DNA from: UBA6623 sp965248235
GTDB lineage: Bacteria > Acidobacteriota > Terriglobia > Bryobacterales > UBA6623
Assembly: GCA_965248235.1 (NCBI GenBank)
Contig: CBDFIU010000005.1
Coordinates: forward strand, 1,488,001-1,552,000
Length of the DNA: 64,000 nt
Direction: 5' to 3'
This document shows, in pieces, positions 19,230 through 29,800 of the stretch; positions within the stretch are counted from its first letter, which is position 1; each line of letters opens with the position of its first letter. Both the position numbers and the translations under genes were made by a program. The notes beneath the pieces are model-generated. The model was not told where the DNA came from. It did not search any database and was given only the letters and a program-made list of their open reading frames with translations.

Positions 19230-19727
19230 CGCTACAGTCTGATCCTGTCCGTACGGAAAACCCGGAATGGAAAACCCGGGAGTTCGGGGCGGGAATTCGG
19301 AGGGAGTCCGGGGACAGCTCCCGGGAGGAGGTTCGGGAGGAGGTTCGGGAGGAGGTTAGCCGATTTTTCTCGCCATGGCTTCCACGCGCTCCAGAAAGGG
19401 AGGCTATACGGGGAGATCGATATGGGATTCCACGAAACGAAGCCAAGCGCCCATGACGGGTATTGATTTCAACAAGTTACAAACCGACAAAGACGACCAG
19501 CCAAGGCAAGCCACTAGCAAGTAAAGACAAGACCGAGTCAAATCCAATCCACCTCCAGGTCTTCTCCCCGGTGTCCTGTCCCTCGCGTCTCGTCCGCGGC
19601 CGTCGGACCATGAGCCGACGAAAGATGCGCCCGCGAATCCCAACGGGTACAGGATTCCGCGAAACGAAGCCAAGACCGGGCTAACTAAATCTCCATCTAT
19701 AACTTACGAGCACATGAAATGACCCGA
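19230..19727. repeat. Non-coding repeat patch upstream of the methylase remnant
   Basis: About 500 bp with no convincing gene. It holds three perfect tandem copies of a 12-bp unit CGGGAGGAGGTT (19322-19357). A 23-bp direct repeat beginning GGATTCC and ending GAAGCCAAG occurs at 19425-19447 and 19652-19674, 227 bp apart, with one mismatch. GC-rich partial palindromes surround these. The patch lies where the methylase 5' end would be expected, so it may be a decayed mobile element that removed the true start. Confidence 0.5.
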
Positions 19728-20763
19728 GATGGGTATTTACTTGACTCAGGTGACCACAAGATGTAGGATCGGGGAAATGGAAGATTATCCTCGGAATCTG
19801 GCCGAGTTCGAGGCGCGTTTCGCCACCGAGCAGGCCTGTCGAGAGTATCTGTGTCAACTCCGCTGGCCGGAGGGTTTTCGTTGTCCGCGATGCGGGCACG
19901 ACAAAGCGTGGGCGGTGCGGACAGCGCTGCTGGAGTGCGCCGGCTGCGGGCATCAAGCTTCTCCAACGGCGGGCACAATATTTCAAGACACCCGCCAACC
20001 CCTCCAGAGTTGGTTTCGAGCCATGTGGTGGCTCACGAGCCAGAAGAACGGGGCGAGCGCGCTGGGCTTGCAGCGGGTGTTGGGCCTGGGCAGCTACAAA
20101 ACGGCCTGGACTTGGTTGCATAAGCTCCGGCGCGCCATGGTGCGGCCCGGACGCGATCGGCTCAGCGGGCGCGTGGAGGTTGACGAGACTTACTTAGGAG
20201 GCTTGGAGGAGGGCGTGCGCGGTCGCCAAACCGACGCTAAGGCGCTGATTGTAGTAGCGGCCGAGGAAGATGGTGCCGGCATCGGGCGGGTTCGGATACG
20301 CACCATTCCCAACGCCTCCGGGGACAGCTTGATGGCCTTCGTCGGCGAGTCGATCGAACCCGGCAGCGTGGTCCATACCGACGGTTGGCTGGGATACGAA
20401 CCGCTCGAAGGCGACGGCTATCGCCACGAGGTGAGCTACCTGGAGGGGCAACCGGCGCGCGCCTCGAAACTGCTCCCCCGGGTGCACCGCGTGGTGTCGT
20501 TAGTGAAGCGCTGGATACTGGGCACGCATCAAGGAGCGGTCAGTCACGAGCATCTCGACTCCTACCTCGACGAATTCGCCTTCCGCTTCAACCGCCGCAA
20601 GTCCAGAAGTCGAGGCAAGCTCTTTTACCGCCTGGTTCAACAGGCCGTCGCCGTGCCACCGGCACCCTACAAATCGCTGGTCGGAGGCACCGCGACACGC
20701 GCTACGGACGACCACAACATGTAGGGGCTATTTCCCAATACCTGAGTCAAGTAAATACCCATC
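19728..20763 (+). mobile_element. IS1595-family element, copy B
   Basis: Full-length 1036 bp with both terminal repeats. The flanking 8-mers are TGACCCGA (19720-19727) and TAACCCGA (20764-20771), which match at seven of eight positions. This is either a mutated target duplication or the product of recombination between copies. It sits 8 bp beyond the 3' end of the M36 protease gene and 0.97 kb from copy A in the same orientation; the two could recombine to delete the N-terminal methylase piece. Confidence 0.92.
19777..20724 (+). CDS. IS1595-family transposase (ISXO2-like), copy B
   Basis: 315 residues, intact. It carries the zinc ribbon CPRCGHDKAW and catalytic segments VEVDETYLGG, VHTDGWLGYE and SYLDEFAFRFNRR. 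It matches copy A except at a few positions (Thr instead of Ser in ATRATDDHNM). Confidence 0.93.
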   Translation: MEDYPRNLAEFEARFATEQACREYLCQLRWPEGFRCPRCGHDKAWAVRTALLECAGCGHQASPTAGTIFQDTRQPLQSWFRAMWWLTSQKNGASALGLQRVLGLGSYKTAWTWLHKLRRAMVRPGRDRLSGRVEVDETYLGGLEEGVRGRQTDAKALIVVAAEEDGAGIGRVRIRTIPNASGDSLMAFVGESIEPGSVVHTDGWLGYEPLEGDGYRHEVSYLEGQPARASKLLPRVHRVVSLVKRWILGTHQGAVSHEHLDSYLDEFAFRFNRRKSRSRGKLFYRLVQQAVAVPPAPYKSLVGGTATRATDDHNM

Positions 20764-20771
20764 TAACCCGA

Positions 20772-23425
20772 TTACCCCTCGCTTGTGCGCTCAGTTTCCT
20801 CGACAGGTGCGGTTCCTGCGAGGGCGCAGTTACCGCAGTCTTCGCCGCTGTCGCATGCCAGGTCGCCGCAGCAGAAATCGCCGCCGGTAGCCGGTACGTC
20901 GGTGCAACTGAATCCGCCCTCCGTGCAGACGGAATCACCGCAGCCGAGCGGGTTGGTGCCGCCGCCGTCGCCGCAACAGAAGCGCCCGGAAGGCCTGCCA
21001 TTCTGTTTGCCGTTGCAGTCGGCCGCACAACTGACGCAGTCCTCGTCGTTGTCGGCCTCGCAGATTCCGTTGCCGCAGACCGCGCCCGAGCTGGTGCCGC
21101 TGACGCAGTCTTGCGCACAACTGCCGCAGTCCTCGCCGTCGTCGCACACACCGTTGCCGCAACCCGTCGCCGTGCACTGCAATGGCAGGTCGAAGTTCTC
21201 GGTGACGTTCAGACTGCTGGAGCTGCCGCCGTCATCGGCATTGGCGCCCATGCCGCGCTTGGCGAAGGCTTCCCATATCAGACACTCGTTGGCGCCGCCG
21301 TTGTTAACTTGATCGGCCGCCAGGATGGCGTCACGCGCATCGAGGAAGGTGGGGTTACAACCCTGCAGCTTCAATCCGTCGACAACGAGTTGGATGGCGG
21401 TGTTGTTGCGGCCGGCGCCGTCGTAGAAATTGGGGTCTAAGCCGATGGCCGGATCATCAACCAGTTTCCAATACATCTCCCACACCGCGGTAGCCCATAC
21501 CGTGCCGACACCGTGAGGCACCGACAGCGTACCGCTTGTCAGATCACCGTGGTTAGCGGGTTGACCGCCATGCCCGTGGTGTAGGGATACGGCCGGATCC
21601 CCGCGCCCTCGGAACTATCGAAGATGACGTAGGAGCCGACGCCTCGCTGTGTTGTCGCCGTATCCGCCGCCGTCGCGGTGAAGAACAGGGCGCAGAGATC
21701 GCTCCATCCCTCTCCCGCCCGCTGGCTGCCCGACAGGCAACTGCTGTTGGCGGCGCCGCCGGTCAGCCGATTGGAGAGGCCGTGACAGTACTCGTGAGCG
21801 ATGATGCCGGCGTCGAGATCGCTGTCGCGATCGAGCGGGGACAACCGACGAATCGTGCCTGTCGCCGGCAGCCCGTCCTTGATCGTTCCGCCATTGTTTA
21901 GGCTGACCATGACCGAAGGGATCGTGATGCTGCCGCCGCCACCACCGTCACCCATCGTGATTGGGCTTCCCGCAACGTTATTGACGATGATAACGCCCGT
22001 TGCACCCGCGTTTTGGGCGTTCTGGACCTTGTCGACGAAGTCGCAAGAGCCCCTATCGGCAATGGCAATGTCGCCGCTGAGGTCATTGTTCAGCGACTCG
22101 CAGGCATCGGTTGAACTTTCCGTGCTGTCGTCAACCAGCACCAAGCTTCCCAATACGCCGGTGTTGTTGAGCGCCGGACCGAACACCGCGCCGGAGGCGA
22201 CGTAACTGCCCGGCGCACTCCCGGAGTCGACCACCACCTCGTTGGCGTTCCCCGATGTCCACTCGAACATCTGCATGCGCGGGTTGGACCCATCGGGGGG
22301 AGTCGAAAAATTGGCGTTGTTGATGCCGGAACCATCCTGGGCGTCGGCGTTGACCGAGTCACTACCGGACCCTCCGTTGCCGTAGTTGTTCTCCTGGAAG
22401 TTGCCCGAGGCCTCGTTGAACCCGTACTGGTAAAGCAGATCGTGCAAGACGTTGTTCCAGTAGAAAAGGTTCGTGACCGCCGCGTCCTGATAGTCGACGG
22501 GCTGCTGGGTCAGAAGATCAAGAGGCGACGTGAAATCAAGGCCGGCGCCGCCGTTCAGCTGGATATTGGGGTCGCAGGCCGAGTTGTTGCGGTCACGGTC
22601 TTCCTGGGCGCAAACGTTGTTGCCGCGCGTGGTGGTGAACTCCGCGCCCGCGGACCCGTTGGTGTCATGCCAGCCGAAGGGCGAAGCGGCCACGGTCGCC
22701 GGGTTCGTCTCAGTCGTTCGCCCGCCGTCGCTGGGCGACTCCTTGGGTAGGGCGAAGACCTGGTAGCTGTCGTTAGCGATCCAGTCGACCTTGGCCAGGA
22801 TCTCGCCGGCGGCGGCGTCGACCCAGAGGTTCCACCAATGCTGCTGGTCGGTCTGACGAATGTTCATCTCCCAGGTCAACCGCACTTCACCCGAATCGAG
22901 TGCATAGTAGGCGAGCTTGACCGGGATCTCGTCGAGTGACAGGCCGGCTCCGCTGAAACGCGCCTGCTGCTCGGGTCCGCCGGTCCCTCCGGTTTGGACG
23001 AGCAAGCCCGAGATCTCAAGACCCAGCTCATCGGCGGCATCACGGATAGCGCTTTCGGCATTGAGCCCCGGTTGCTGTGAATTGACCTTGCCGGCCAGAT
23101 TGCCGACAAAGCGGGCGCCGACGCTCAGCACTTGACCGTCCGCGGTCACGTTGACGTTGATGGTGCCGTTGGCAACTGCTATCCCTCGCAACTGTTGGTG
23201 GAAGTAGATGTGAGTCACGCCATTGTGCTTCGAAAGGTATTGATTCGTAACGGCTTTGCCGGCCAGGTCCGCGGCCGTAAGGCCAAGAGCCGAGGCGTTA
23301 TCGTCGAGATGGCTCAACGCGACCTCAAGGGGCGGCTGTGCCTGCGCCCACACGGAGCCGGGCAGGGCAAGCAAAGCCAGGCTCAGCAACAGGAATCCTG
23401 CTCGCGGTGTCTTGAGTCGGGTCAT
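20772..23425 (-). pseudogene. Secreted M36 (fungalysin) metalloprotease, frameshifted
   Basis: Start ATG 23425 has a GGAG ribosome site and a signal peptide (FLLLSLALLALPGSVWAQA). An FTP propeptide domain (YLSKHNGVTHIYFHQQLRG) follows, then the M36 catalytic domain with an embedded PA domain and zinc motif HEYCH (IIAHEYCHGLSNRL). The frame ends at 21539 just after MAVNPLT, but a one-base shift continues as HGDLTSGTLSVPHGVGTVWA, the expected M36 sequence, down to 20772. The tail carries four Cys-rich repeats of the CGNGVCDDGEDCGSC type. Either the single-base deletion near 21545-21555 inactivates the gene, or it is a sequencing error. The catalytic Glu and zinc ligands lie upstream of it. Confidence 0.85.
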
Positions 23426-23629
23426 TGCTTGATCTCCGTTGGTCGTAGGCCGGCAAGAAATACAGGAGAATCCTAGCACGATACGCAACTTCTGTCCATG
23501 GTTGTCTGAGTGGACGTCCGTGAATGCCTCGGCTGATGTTGCTTGCCTAGCTGGAGGGATGTCCCACATTCATGCCCCACACCCCGAGCGCCGGCGCAGC
23601 GGCGTCCAAGACGTTTACTATAGAGATGA

Positions 23630-24028
23630 GTGCGGAAGCAACTTGCAGGCGTTCTTTGTCCGATCTTGCTGATGGCCTTTCAGCTGGGGCCGGTCGTCCA
23701 TTTCCATGTGGACGAGCACGACACTGAGCATGTCGAGGCCGAGCATCCGCACGGGTTCGCGGCCCACGTTCATGTTGACCCCAATGGACGGCCGACCGCC
23801 GAGGATGGCGGGCCGAAAGTCGTTCCCGTTGACGGCGACGAAGACCTGGTTGAGCTTTCTTGGCTACAGTCGGAGCGACCGCAAACGCCTCATGCATTGC
23901 CCGCCGTCAGGTCGCCGGCCCGCGCGGTTACCCCGGTCGTTGCTGTTGTTGGAAACCCGCCGCAAGAGCCGCGAATCCACGATCCTCCGTTTGCATCGTC
24001 GATAATCCCCCGAGCTCCGCCCGCCTAA
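23630..24028 (+). CDS. His-rich secreted protein at head of RND efflux operon
   Basis: 132 residues from GTG 23630. A short signal (GVLCPILLMAFQL) is followed by a histidine- and acid-rich stretch (VVHFHVDEHDTEHVEAEHPH, then HVHVD) well suited to bind Zn, Cu or Ni. A Pro-rich tail completes it. It is the first gene of a TolC-adaptor-permease cluster, 60 bp before the outer-membrane factor. The position recalls small periplasmic metal-binding proteins in czc/cus loci (CzcI-like), but no sequence family was recognised. It could be a metal buffer or sensor for the pump. Confidence 0.65.
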   Translation: MRKQLAGVLCPILLMAFQLGPVVHFHVDEHDTEHVEAEHPHGFAAHVHVDPNGRPTAEDGGPKVVPVDGDEDLVELSWLQSERPQTPHALPAVRSPARAVTPVVAVVGNPPQEPRIHDPPFASSIIPRAPPA

Positions 24029-24088
24029 CTCCCGCCTAGGAACGATTCCTTTCTTTGGGCCCTAGGGTCCCGTCCGCGAGGTTGAACC

Positions 24089-25312
24089 ATGATTGCGAAG
24101 GCATGCATATTCGTGCGCCTGAGCCTTCTGGCCTGCTGTTTGGCGACACTCACCGCCGCTCAAGAGCTGACCGAGAGGCAGGCGCTGCAACTTCTTCGAG
24201 AAAGTCCGCTGTACCGAGAATTGCAGGCTCGGGTGGAGGTGTCGCGCGCGGAATCGCGGCGCGGGACGTTGTACCCGAACCCCTCCTTGACGACAACATT
24301 CGAGGGCGCCGGACGAACGGATTACTACATTTTCGAACAGCCCCTGGTTGTCAGCGGACGGCGTCGTTTGTTGCGGCAGGCCGGCGAGTCCGCCGTCGCC
24401 GCGGCCGAGGCCGGAGCCGACCACGCTTTGCGTCAGATTGAAGCCGGGCTGCGGGGCGCCTTCCATCAGCTCGCCTACGCCCAGAAACGAAGAAGCGCCA
24501 TCCGCGTGAGTATCGACGAGCTACAAGAGCTCGTTCGCATCTTGCGGGAGCGCGAGAAGGCAGGCGAGGGATCGCGATTCGATCGTCTCCGCGCCGAACG
24601 AGAGGTTGTCGAGCGCGAAACCGAATCCGCCGACGCGGAGGCCGCCATCGCCGAGTCGAGAGCGGCGGTGGCGGGCTTTCTCGGTGAGTCGGTGAATCCG
24701 GAACACTTGATTGCACGGGGCACGCCGGCGTCCGACATTGCTCTGCCGGATCTGAACGAGGCCCTCGCCAAGGGCCTCGCCGCTCGCAGCGACTACCAGG
24801 TCGAGAACGAGCGGTTGGAACAGCTCAGGTTGGAAGGCGAGGCGGCGGATCGTCTGCGCATCCCCAACCCCGTCATCTCCGGCGGGCTGAAGCGCGAGCA
24901 GATCGGCGACCGCTATGCGAAGGGTCCCGTGCTGGGTTTTTCGATCGATTTGCCGTTGTTCAACAAAGGGCGGGTGGAAAAGCGGTTGGCCGAAGCCAAG
25001 GCGGCTCGCACCCGCGCCCGCCGCCGCGTTCTCGAGAGCCGCATTCTTGCTGAGGTGCGCGCCGCGCACGATTCCCTTCGACTGCGTCGCAAGATCGCCG
25101 AGGACTACCGGTCAAAGTCGGGGCGGCGTGCCGAAGAACTCCGCGAGATCGCTGAAATTGCCTACGAAGAAGATGAACTGGGCATCTTGGAACTGCTCGA
25201 TTCCTATCGAGTGGCTCAACGCGCGAAGCTGCGGTTGCTGGAATTGCAATCGGTCGCCAAGCTGGCGGAGATCGATTTCGACCGCACCGTCGCCAAGGAG
25301 CTGTTGCCATGA
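24089..25312 (+). CDS. TolC-family outer-membrane efflux protein (CusC/CzcC-like)
   Basis: 407 residues with signal peptide LSLLACCLATLTAA. The OEP fold is visible as two related halves of long alpha-helical coiled coil, each with a short beta segment: NPSLTTTFEGAGRTDYYIFEQPL in the first and NPVISGGLKREQIG...FSIDLPLFNKGR in the second. The FSIDLPLFNKG motif is typical of CzcC/CusC outer-membrane factors. It forms the outer-membrane channel of the tripartite pump. Its stop overlaps the adaptor start (ATGA at 25309-25312), so translation is coupled. Confidence 0.9.
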   Translation: MIAKACIFVRLSLLACCLATLTAAQELTERQALQLLRESPLYRELQARVEVSRAESRRGTLYPNPSLTTTFEGAGRTDYYIFEQPLVVSGRRRLLRQAGESAVAAAEAGADHALRQIEAGLRGAFHQLAYAQKRRSAIRVSIDELQELVRILREREKAGEGSRFDRLRAEREVVERETESADAEAAIAESRAAVAGFLGESVNPEHLIARGTPASDIALPDLNEALAKGLAARSDYQVENERLEQLRLEGEAADRLRIPNPVISGGLKREQIGDRYAKGPVLGFSIDLPLFNKGRVEKRLAEAKAARTRARRRVLESRILAEVRAAHDSLRLRRKIAEDYRSKSGRRAEELREIAEIAYEEDELGILELLDSYRVAQRAKLRLLELQSVAKLAEIDFDRTVAKELLP

Positions 25313-26853
25313 AATTACACATTCTTGCCGCTGTTGTGATGCTGTCGGCTTGCGGCACTCCGCCGCCGCAACCGCGGGCCGCCGCTCCGCCGGAGGACGT
25401 CGACCCCGTCGCCGTCACCCGCTGGACCCAGAAGACCGAGTTGTTCATGGAGTACCCGCCACTTCAAGTGGGCGAGGTGTCTCGTTTCGCCGTGCATCTG
25501 ACGGATATGAGCTCCTTCGCCCCCCTGACCGAGGGCCGCGTCGAAGTGCTTCTGGTCTATGAAAACGGTTCCGGGGAGAGCTTCGCCGTCGACGGCCCCT
25601 CACGGCCCGGGATCTTTGGGGTCGACGTCACCCCGACCCGAGCGGGATCGCCGGGAATGACGGTTAATGTGCGATCGACGACGGTCGAAGACGCCCACGA
25701 TTTGGGGCCGACGACGATTAGCGATGCGGGCCGACCCGGCGACGCCTCCCCGAGCGCGAACGGGGAGGAACCGGAGACCGGAGATATCTCCTTTTTAAAG
25801 GAGCAGCAATGGGCGCTCGACTTCGCGACGGAGCTTGTCGGCCTCAAGTCGATACGCGAAAGCTTCGTCGTGCCCGCCACGATCGAGCCGCGCACTGGAG
25901 GCCGCTTGGCGGTGACCGCGCCGGTTTCGGGCCGCCTGCTGCCGACGGTCCGACTGCCGACTCTGGGAGCATTCGTCAACCCGAGTGAGAATCTCGGCAC
26001 CGTCGTTCCCCTGTGGGGCGGATCGACGAATCGCAGCACTCTACAGCTTCCACTCGACGAAGCGAGGGTGGCGCTGGAGTTCGCCAAGATAGAGCGGAAG
26101 CGCGCCGAGAGACTGCTCGCGGCGGGCGCCCTCCCGGCTCGCCGGCTGCAAGAGGCCGAGGCCCGCGAGGCGGTCGTGACGGCGCAACACAAGGCGGCGG
26201 AAGAGCGAATGGCCTACTACGAAGCGACCCGCCGCGACGATCCTCATCGAGAATCACAATCCGCCTTCTCGATACGATCCCATCTCGCGGGAGTCGTTAC
26301 GGCCGTCTATGTGACCGACGGAGCCCATGTCGAGGAAGGCGATATGCTGCTGGAAATCGCCGCCACCGACAAGGTGCATGTGTCCGGCGCGCTGCCGGAA
26401 TCGCGAGTTGCGATTCTGCAAAAGCTCCGAGGCGCGGAAATCGAGATCCCCGGCTCGGAGGCCTCTTTGCCGGTCGCCAAGCTCATCTCGATCGCGCGGG
26501 TCGTGGACCCGGCGACGCGAACCCTCAAGACGACTTACTTGGTGGATAACACCAAGCGGAAACTGGCGATCGGCCAGTCCGTGTTCCTCCGCTTGTTTAC
26601 CTCGGAATCGCTGGAGGCGCCTACGATTCCAAGCTCGGCGGTTGTGGATGAAAGCGGCCGTAAGCTCGTCTACGTGCAAACCGGCGGGGAGTCATTCGAG
26701 GGGCATGCGGTGAAGCTCGGCAACCGCCGCGGCGGGGAAGTTCAGATCACCGAAGGGTTGCGGTCCGGCGAGCGCGTCGTCACACAAGGGGCTTATCTTG
26801 TGCGGCTGGCGTCAATCTCAGCCAACGCCCCGGTTCACGGGCACGCCCACTAA
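25309..26853 (+). CDS. RND efflux periplasmic adaptor (CusB/CzcB-like), lipoprotein
   Basis: 514 residues with a lipobox (AAVVMLSACG) for membrane anchoring. An extra N-terminal beta domain (residues ~40-130, from LFMEYPPLQVGEVSRFAVHL) resembles the one in heavy-metal adaptors. The split lipoyl domain, an alpha hairpin (ALEFAKIERKRAERLLAAGA), and beta-barrel and membrane-proximal domains follow (AGVVTAVYVTDGAHVEEGD, IGQSVFLRL). It bridges the inner-membrane RND pump and the outer-membrane channel. The permease ATG comes 7 bp after its stop. No Met cluster like that of CusB was noted, so Cu(I)/Ag(I) specificity is not supported directly. Confidence 0.9.
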   Translation: MKLHILAAVVMLSACGTPPPQPRAAAPPEDVDPVAVTRWTQKTELFMEYPPLQVGEVSRFAVHLTDMSSFAPLTEGRVEVLLVYENGSGESFAVDGPSRPGIFGVDVTPTRAGSPGMTVNVRSTTVEDAHDLGPTTISDAGRPGDASPSANGEEPETGDISFLKEQQWALDFATELVGLKSIRESFVVPATIEPRTGGRLAVTAPVSGRLLPTVRLPTLGAFVNPSENLGTVVPLWGGSTNRSTLQLPLDEARVALEFAKIERKRAERLLAAGALPARRLQEAEAREAVVTAQHKAAEERMAYYEATRRDDPHRESQSAFSIRSHLAGVVTAVYVTDGAHVEEGDMLLEIAATDKVHVSGALPESRVAILQKLRGAEIEIPGSEASLPVAKLISIARVVDPATRTLKTTYLVDNTKRKLAIGQSVFLRLFTSESLEAPTIPSSAVVDESGRKLVYVQTGGESFEGHAVKLGNRRGGEVQITEGLRSGERVVTQGAYLVRLASISANAPVHGHAH

Positions 26854-26860
26854 CATCGCC

Positions 26861-29800
26861 ATGCTGAATACACTCATCCGATGGTCCCTCGCAAACCGGC
26901 CTCTGGTGGTGGCGCTCACCGCCGCCTTTCTTGCCTGGGGCGGTTATGCGGTTAGTGGGCTTCCTGTCGATGTGCTGCCCGACCTCACCGCTCCCACGGT
27001 CACCGTCATGGTCGAGAACCCGGGCATGGCGCCAACGGACATGGAGTACCTGGTCACGTTCCCGCTCGAGACGGCGGTGAACGGCGCTCCCGGCGTTCGA
27101 CGGGTTCGCTCGTCGACAGCGGTCGGGGTGAGCATGATTTGGGTCGACTTCGACTGGGGCGAGGACGTCTTCCATGCCCGGCAGACGGTGACCGAACGCC
27201 TTAACATTGCCTCGGCATCGTTGCCGCCGGGCACCACCCGGCCGTTGCTCGGACCGATCTCGTCGGTGATGGGGGATGTTCTCTTCGTGGCGTTGACGTC
27301 GGATCGTCACAGCCCCGTGGAAGTGAGAACGGTTGCGGACACGGTGATCCGTCGGCGGCTTCTCGCCATCCCCGGAGTCGCCCAAGTGACGCCCATTGGC
27401 GGTGGACGCAAGCAGTACCAAGTATTGCTCTCCTCGCGGAAACTCCAGGCCCATCAGGTTTCACTGACCGAGGTCGAGGACGCCCTCACCGCCGCGAACG
27501 CCAACACCTCGGCCGGCTTCCGGGTCACCGGCGGACAAGAATACCTGATTCAGGGCATCGCCCGGTTCACCGATTTGGATGACATTCGCCGAACCGTAGT
27601 CACCTCCAGGAACTCCATTCCAATCCACATAGAAGATCTCGGCACAGTCCGGGTCGGCGAGGCGCTCAAGCGCGGTGAAGGTTCACTAAACGGCGAGGCC
27701 GCCGTCGTGATCGGCATCCGAAAACAGCCTCAAGTGAACACCCTTGATCTGACGAGCTCGATCGACCAAGCCCTCGAAGACATGGAAGCGAACCTGCCCA
27801 ACGGCATGCGGATCGACGCCCGGGTCTTTCGTCAGGCTGATTTCATCGAAGTCGCGATTGCCAATCTCGAAACGGCCCTGAGCTACGGAGGCTTGCTGGT
27901 CGTCGCGGTCGTCATCATCTTCCTGGCGAACGCGCGCGCGAGTGCCATTACGCTGTTCGCGATTCCTTTCTCGCTGTTCGCCGCCTTCCTTGGGTTTGAA
28001 GCGCTGGGGCTGTCGATCAACAGCATGACCCTGGGCGGGCTCGCGATTGCAATCGGCGAACTGGTGGACGATGCCGTGATCGATGTGGAAAACGTCTTTC
28101 GCCGTCTGCGCGAGAACGCCCGACTCCCTCAACCCGACCGACGCTCCGGCCTCGAAGTCGTCTATCAAGCCAGCCGCGAGATCCGAGGTTCGGTCGTCTT
28201 CGCGACGCTGATCATCATGCTGGTCTTCGCTCCATTGTTCTTCCTGGGCGGGGTGGAGGGCCGGCTGTTGCGCCCGCTGGGTTTCGCATACATCACCGCC
28301 CTGTTTGCGTCTCTCGTTGTCGCGCTGACCGTTACGCCGGTTCTGTGTTCGTATCTGCTTCCGCGAACGAAAGCGGTTATGAAGAGGGACGCCCCGGCGG
28401 TGATCCGTTTCCTCAAGAAGCTATACCTCCCGGTCGTTCGCTGGAGCTTGGCCCACGGTGCCCTTGTGATGGCATCGTCGTTCATCGTGGTCACCGCGGG
28501 GGTTGCGAGTTTTGGGTGGATGGGACGCTCGTTCCTCCCCGAGTTCAACGAGGGCACGCTGACGATCGGCGCCGTCACGATCCCGGGCACGAGCTTGGAA
28601 GAGTCCGACCGGCTGGGCTCCGCTTTGGAAAAGATTCTGCTCGAGGTACCGGAAGTGGTTTCGACCGGCCGCCGAACCGGCCGAGCCAAACTGGACGAGC
28701 ATCTGCAGGGAGTGGAGGCAACGGAACTAGAGGTGCGTCTGGAGATGGGCGAGCGCCCGAAGGAAGAGGTCCTCGAGGAGATTCGCGAACGGGCCACGCT
28801 GATCCCGGGAACGCGGATCAATATCGGTCAGCCGATCTCTCATCGCGTCGATCACATGCTCTCGGGAACCCGCTCGAACATCGCGGTCAAGATCTTCGGC
28901 GATGATCTCATCACCCTTCGCGCCTTGGCCGCGCGGGTCGAGCAAGCGATGCGAGATACTCCGGGCGTCGTTGACTTGGCATCCGAGCAACAGACCGATA
29001 TTCCGACCGTGACGGTTCGCTTCCGACGAGACGCTCTGGCCCGCTACGGCATGCCGGCCGGGACGGCCGCGCAAGCCCTCAAGACAGTGTTTCTTGGCTT
29101 GGAAGTCGGGTCGATTCTCGAAGGGCAAGTCGCTTTTCCCCTTGTTATGCGATACGAGGACGGCCCACCCGAAGATATGGAGACAATTCGGCAAGTGTTG
29201 ATCGACACTCCTTCGGGAGCACGGGTTCCTCTGTCGGCGATTGCGGACATCCGCGAAGACCGTAGTCCGAACTTCGTGACGCGCGAGAACGCCCGGCGCA
29301 AAATTGTGGTCTCTTGCAACGTGGTCGGGGGCGATTTGCGGGGAGTAGTCACGGAGATTCAGAAGCGGATTGCCGAGGATGTGAAGCTGCCGCGCGGTTA
29401 CCGCGTCGAGTATGGAGGTCAGTTTGAGAGTGAGGCCGAGGCGACCCGCCGTATCGTATTGCTCGGCGCCCTTGTGATCGTCGGAATCCTGGTCTTGTTG
29501 GCGACGGTTTTCCGGTCCTGGCGCGACGCGCTGATCATCATGTGCAACCTCCCGCTGGCGCTGGCCGGAGGGGTGGTCGGCGTTTTTCTCGGGGGCGGGA
29601 TTTTGTCGGTGGCTTCTCTGATCGGCTTTATTACGTTGTTCGGCGTAGCCACGCGCAACGGCATCATGCTGATCTCACACATCAAGTACCTAATTAGGGA
29701 AGAAGGCGAGACGGATTTCAAAGAGGCGATAACCCGCGGCGCGTCGGAGCGCGTCGCGCCAATCCTGATGACGGCGATGTCGACCGGGCTGGCTCTGATA

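Noticed and set aside
19322..19357. CRISPR-like or minisatellite array
   Set aside because: Three 12-bp units follow each other directly with no spacers, so it is a short tandem repeat, not a CRISPR array.
20385..21440. A 351-codon plus-strand ORF running from IS copy B into the protease region
   Set aside because: It is a frame-shadow of the transposase continued by the antisense of the M36 Cys-rich repeats. No coherent protein results.
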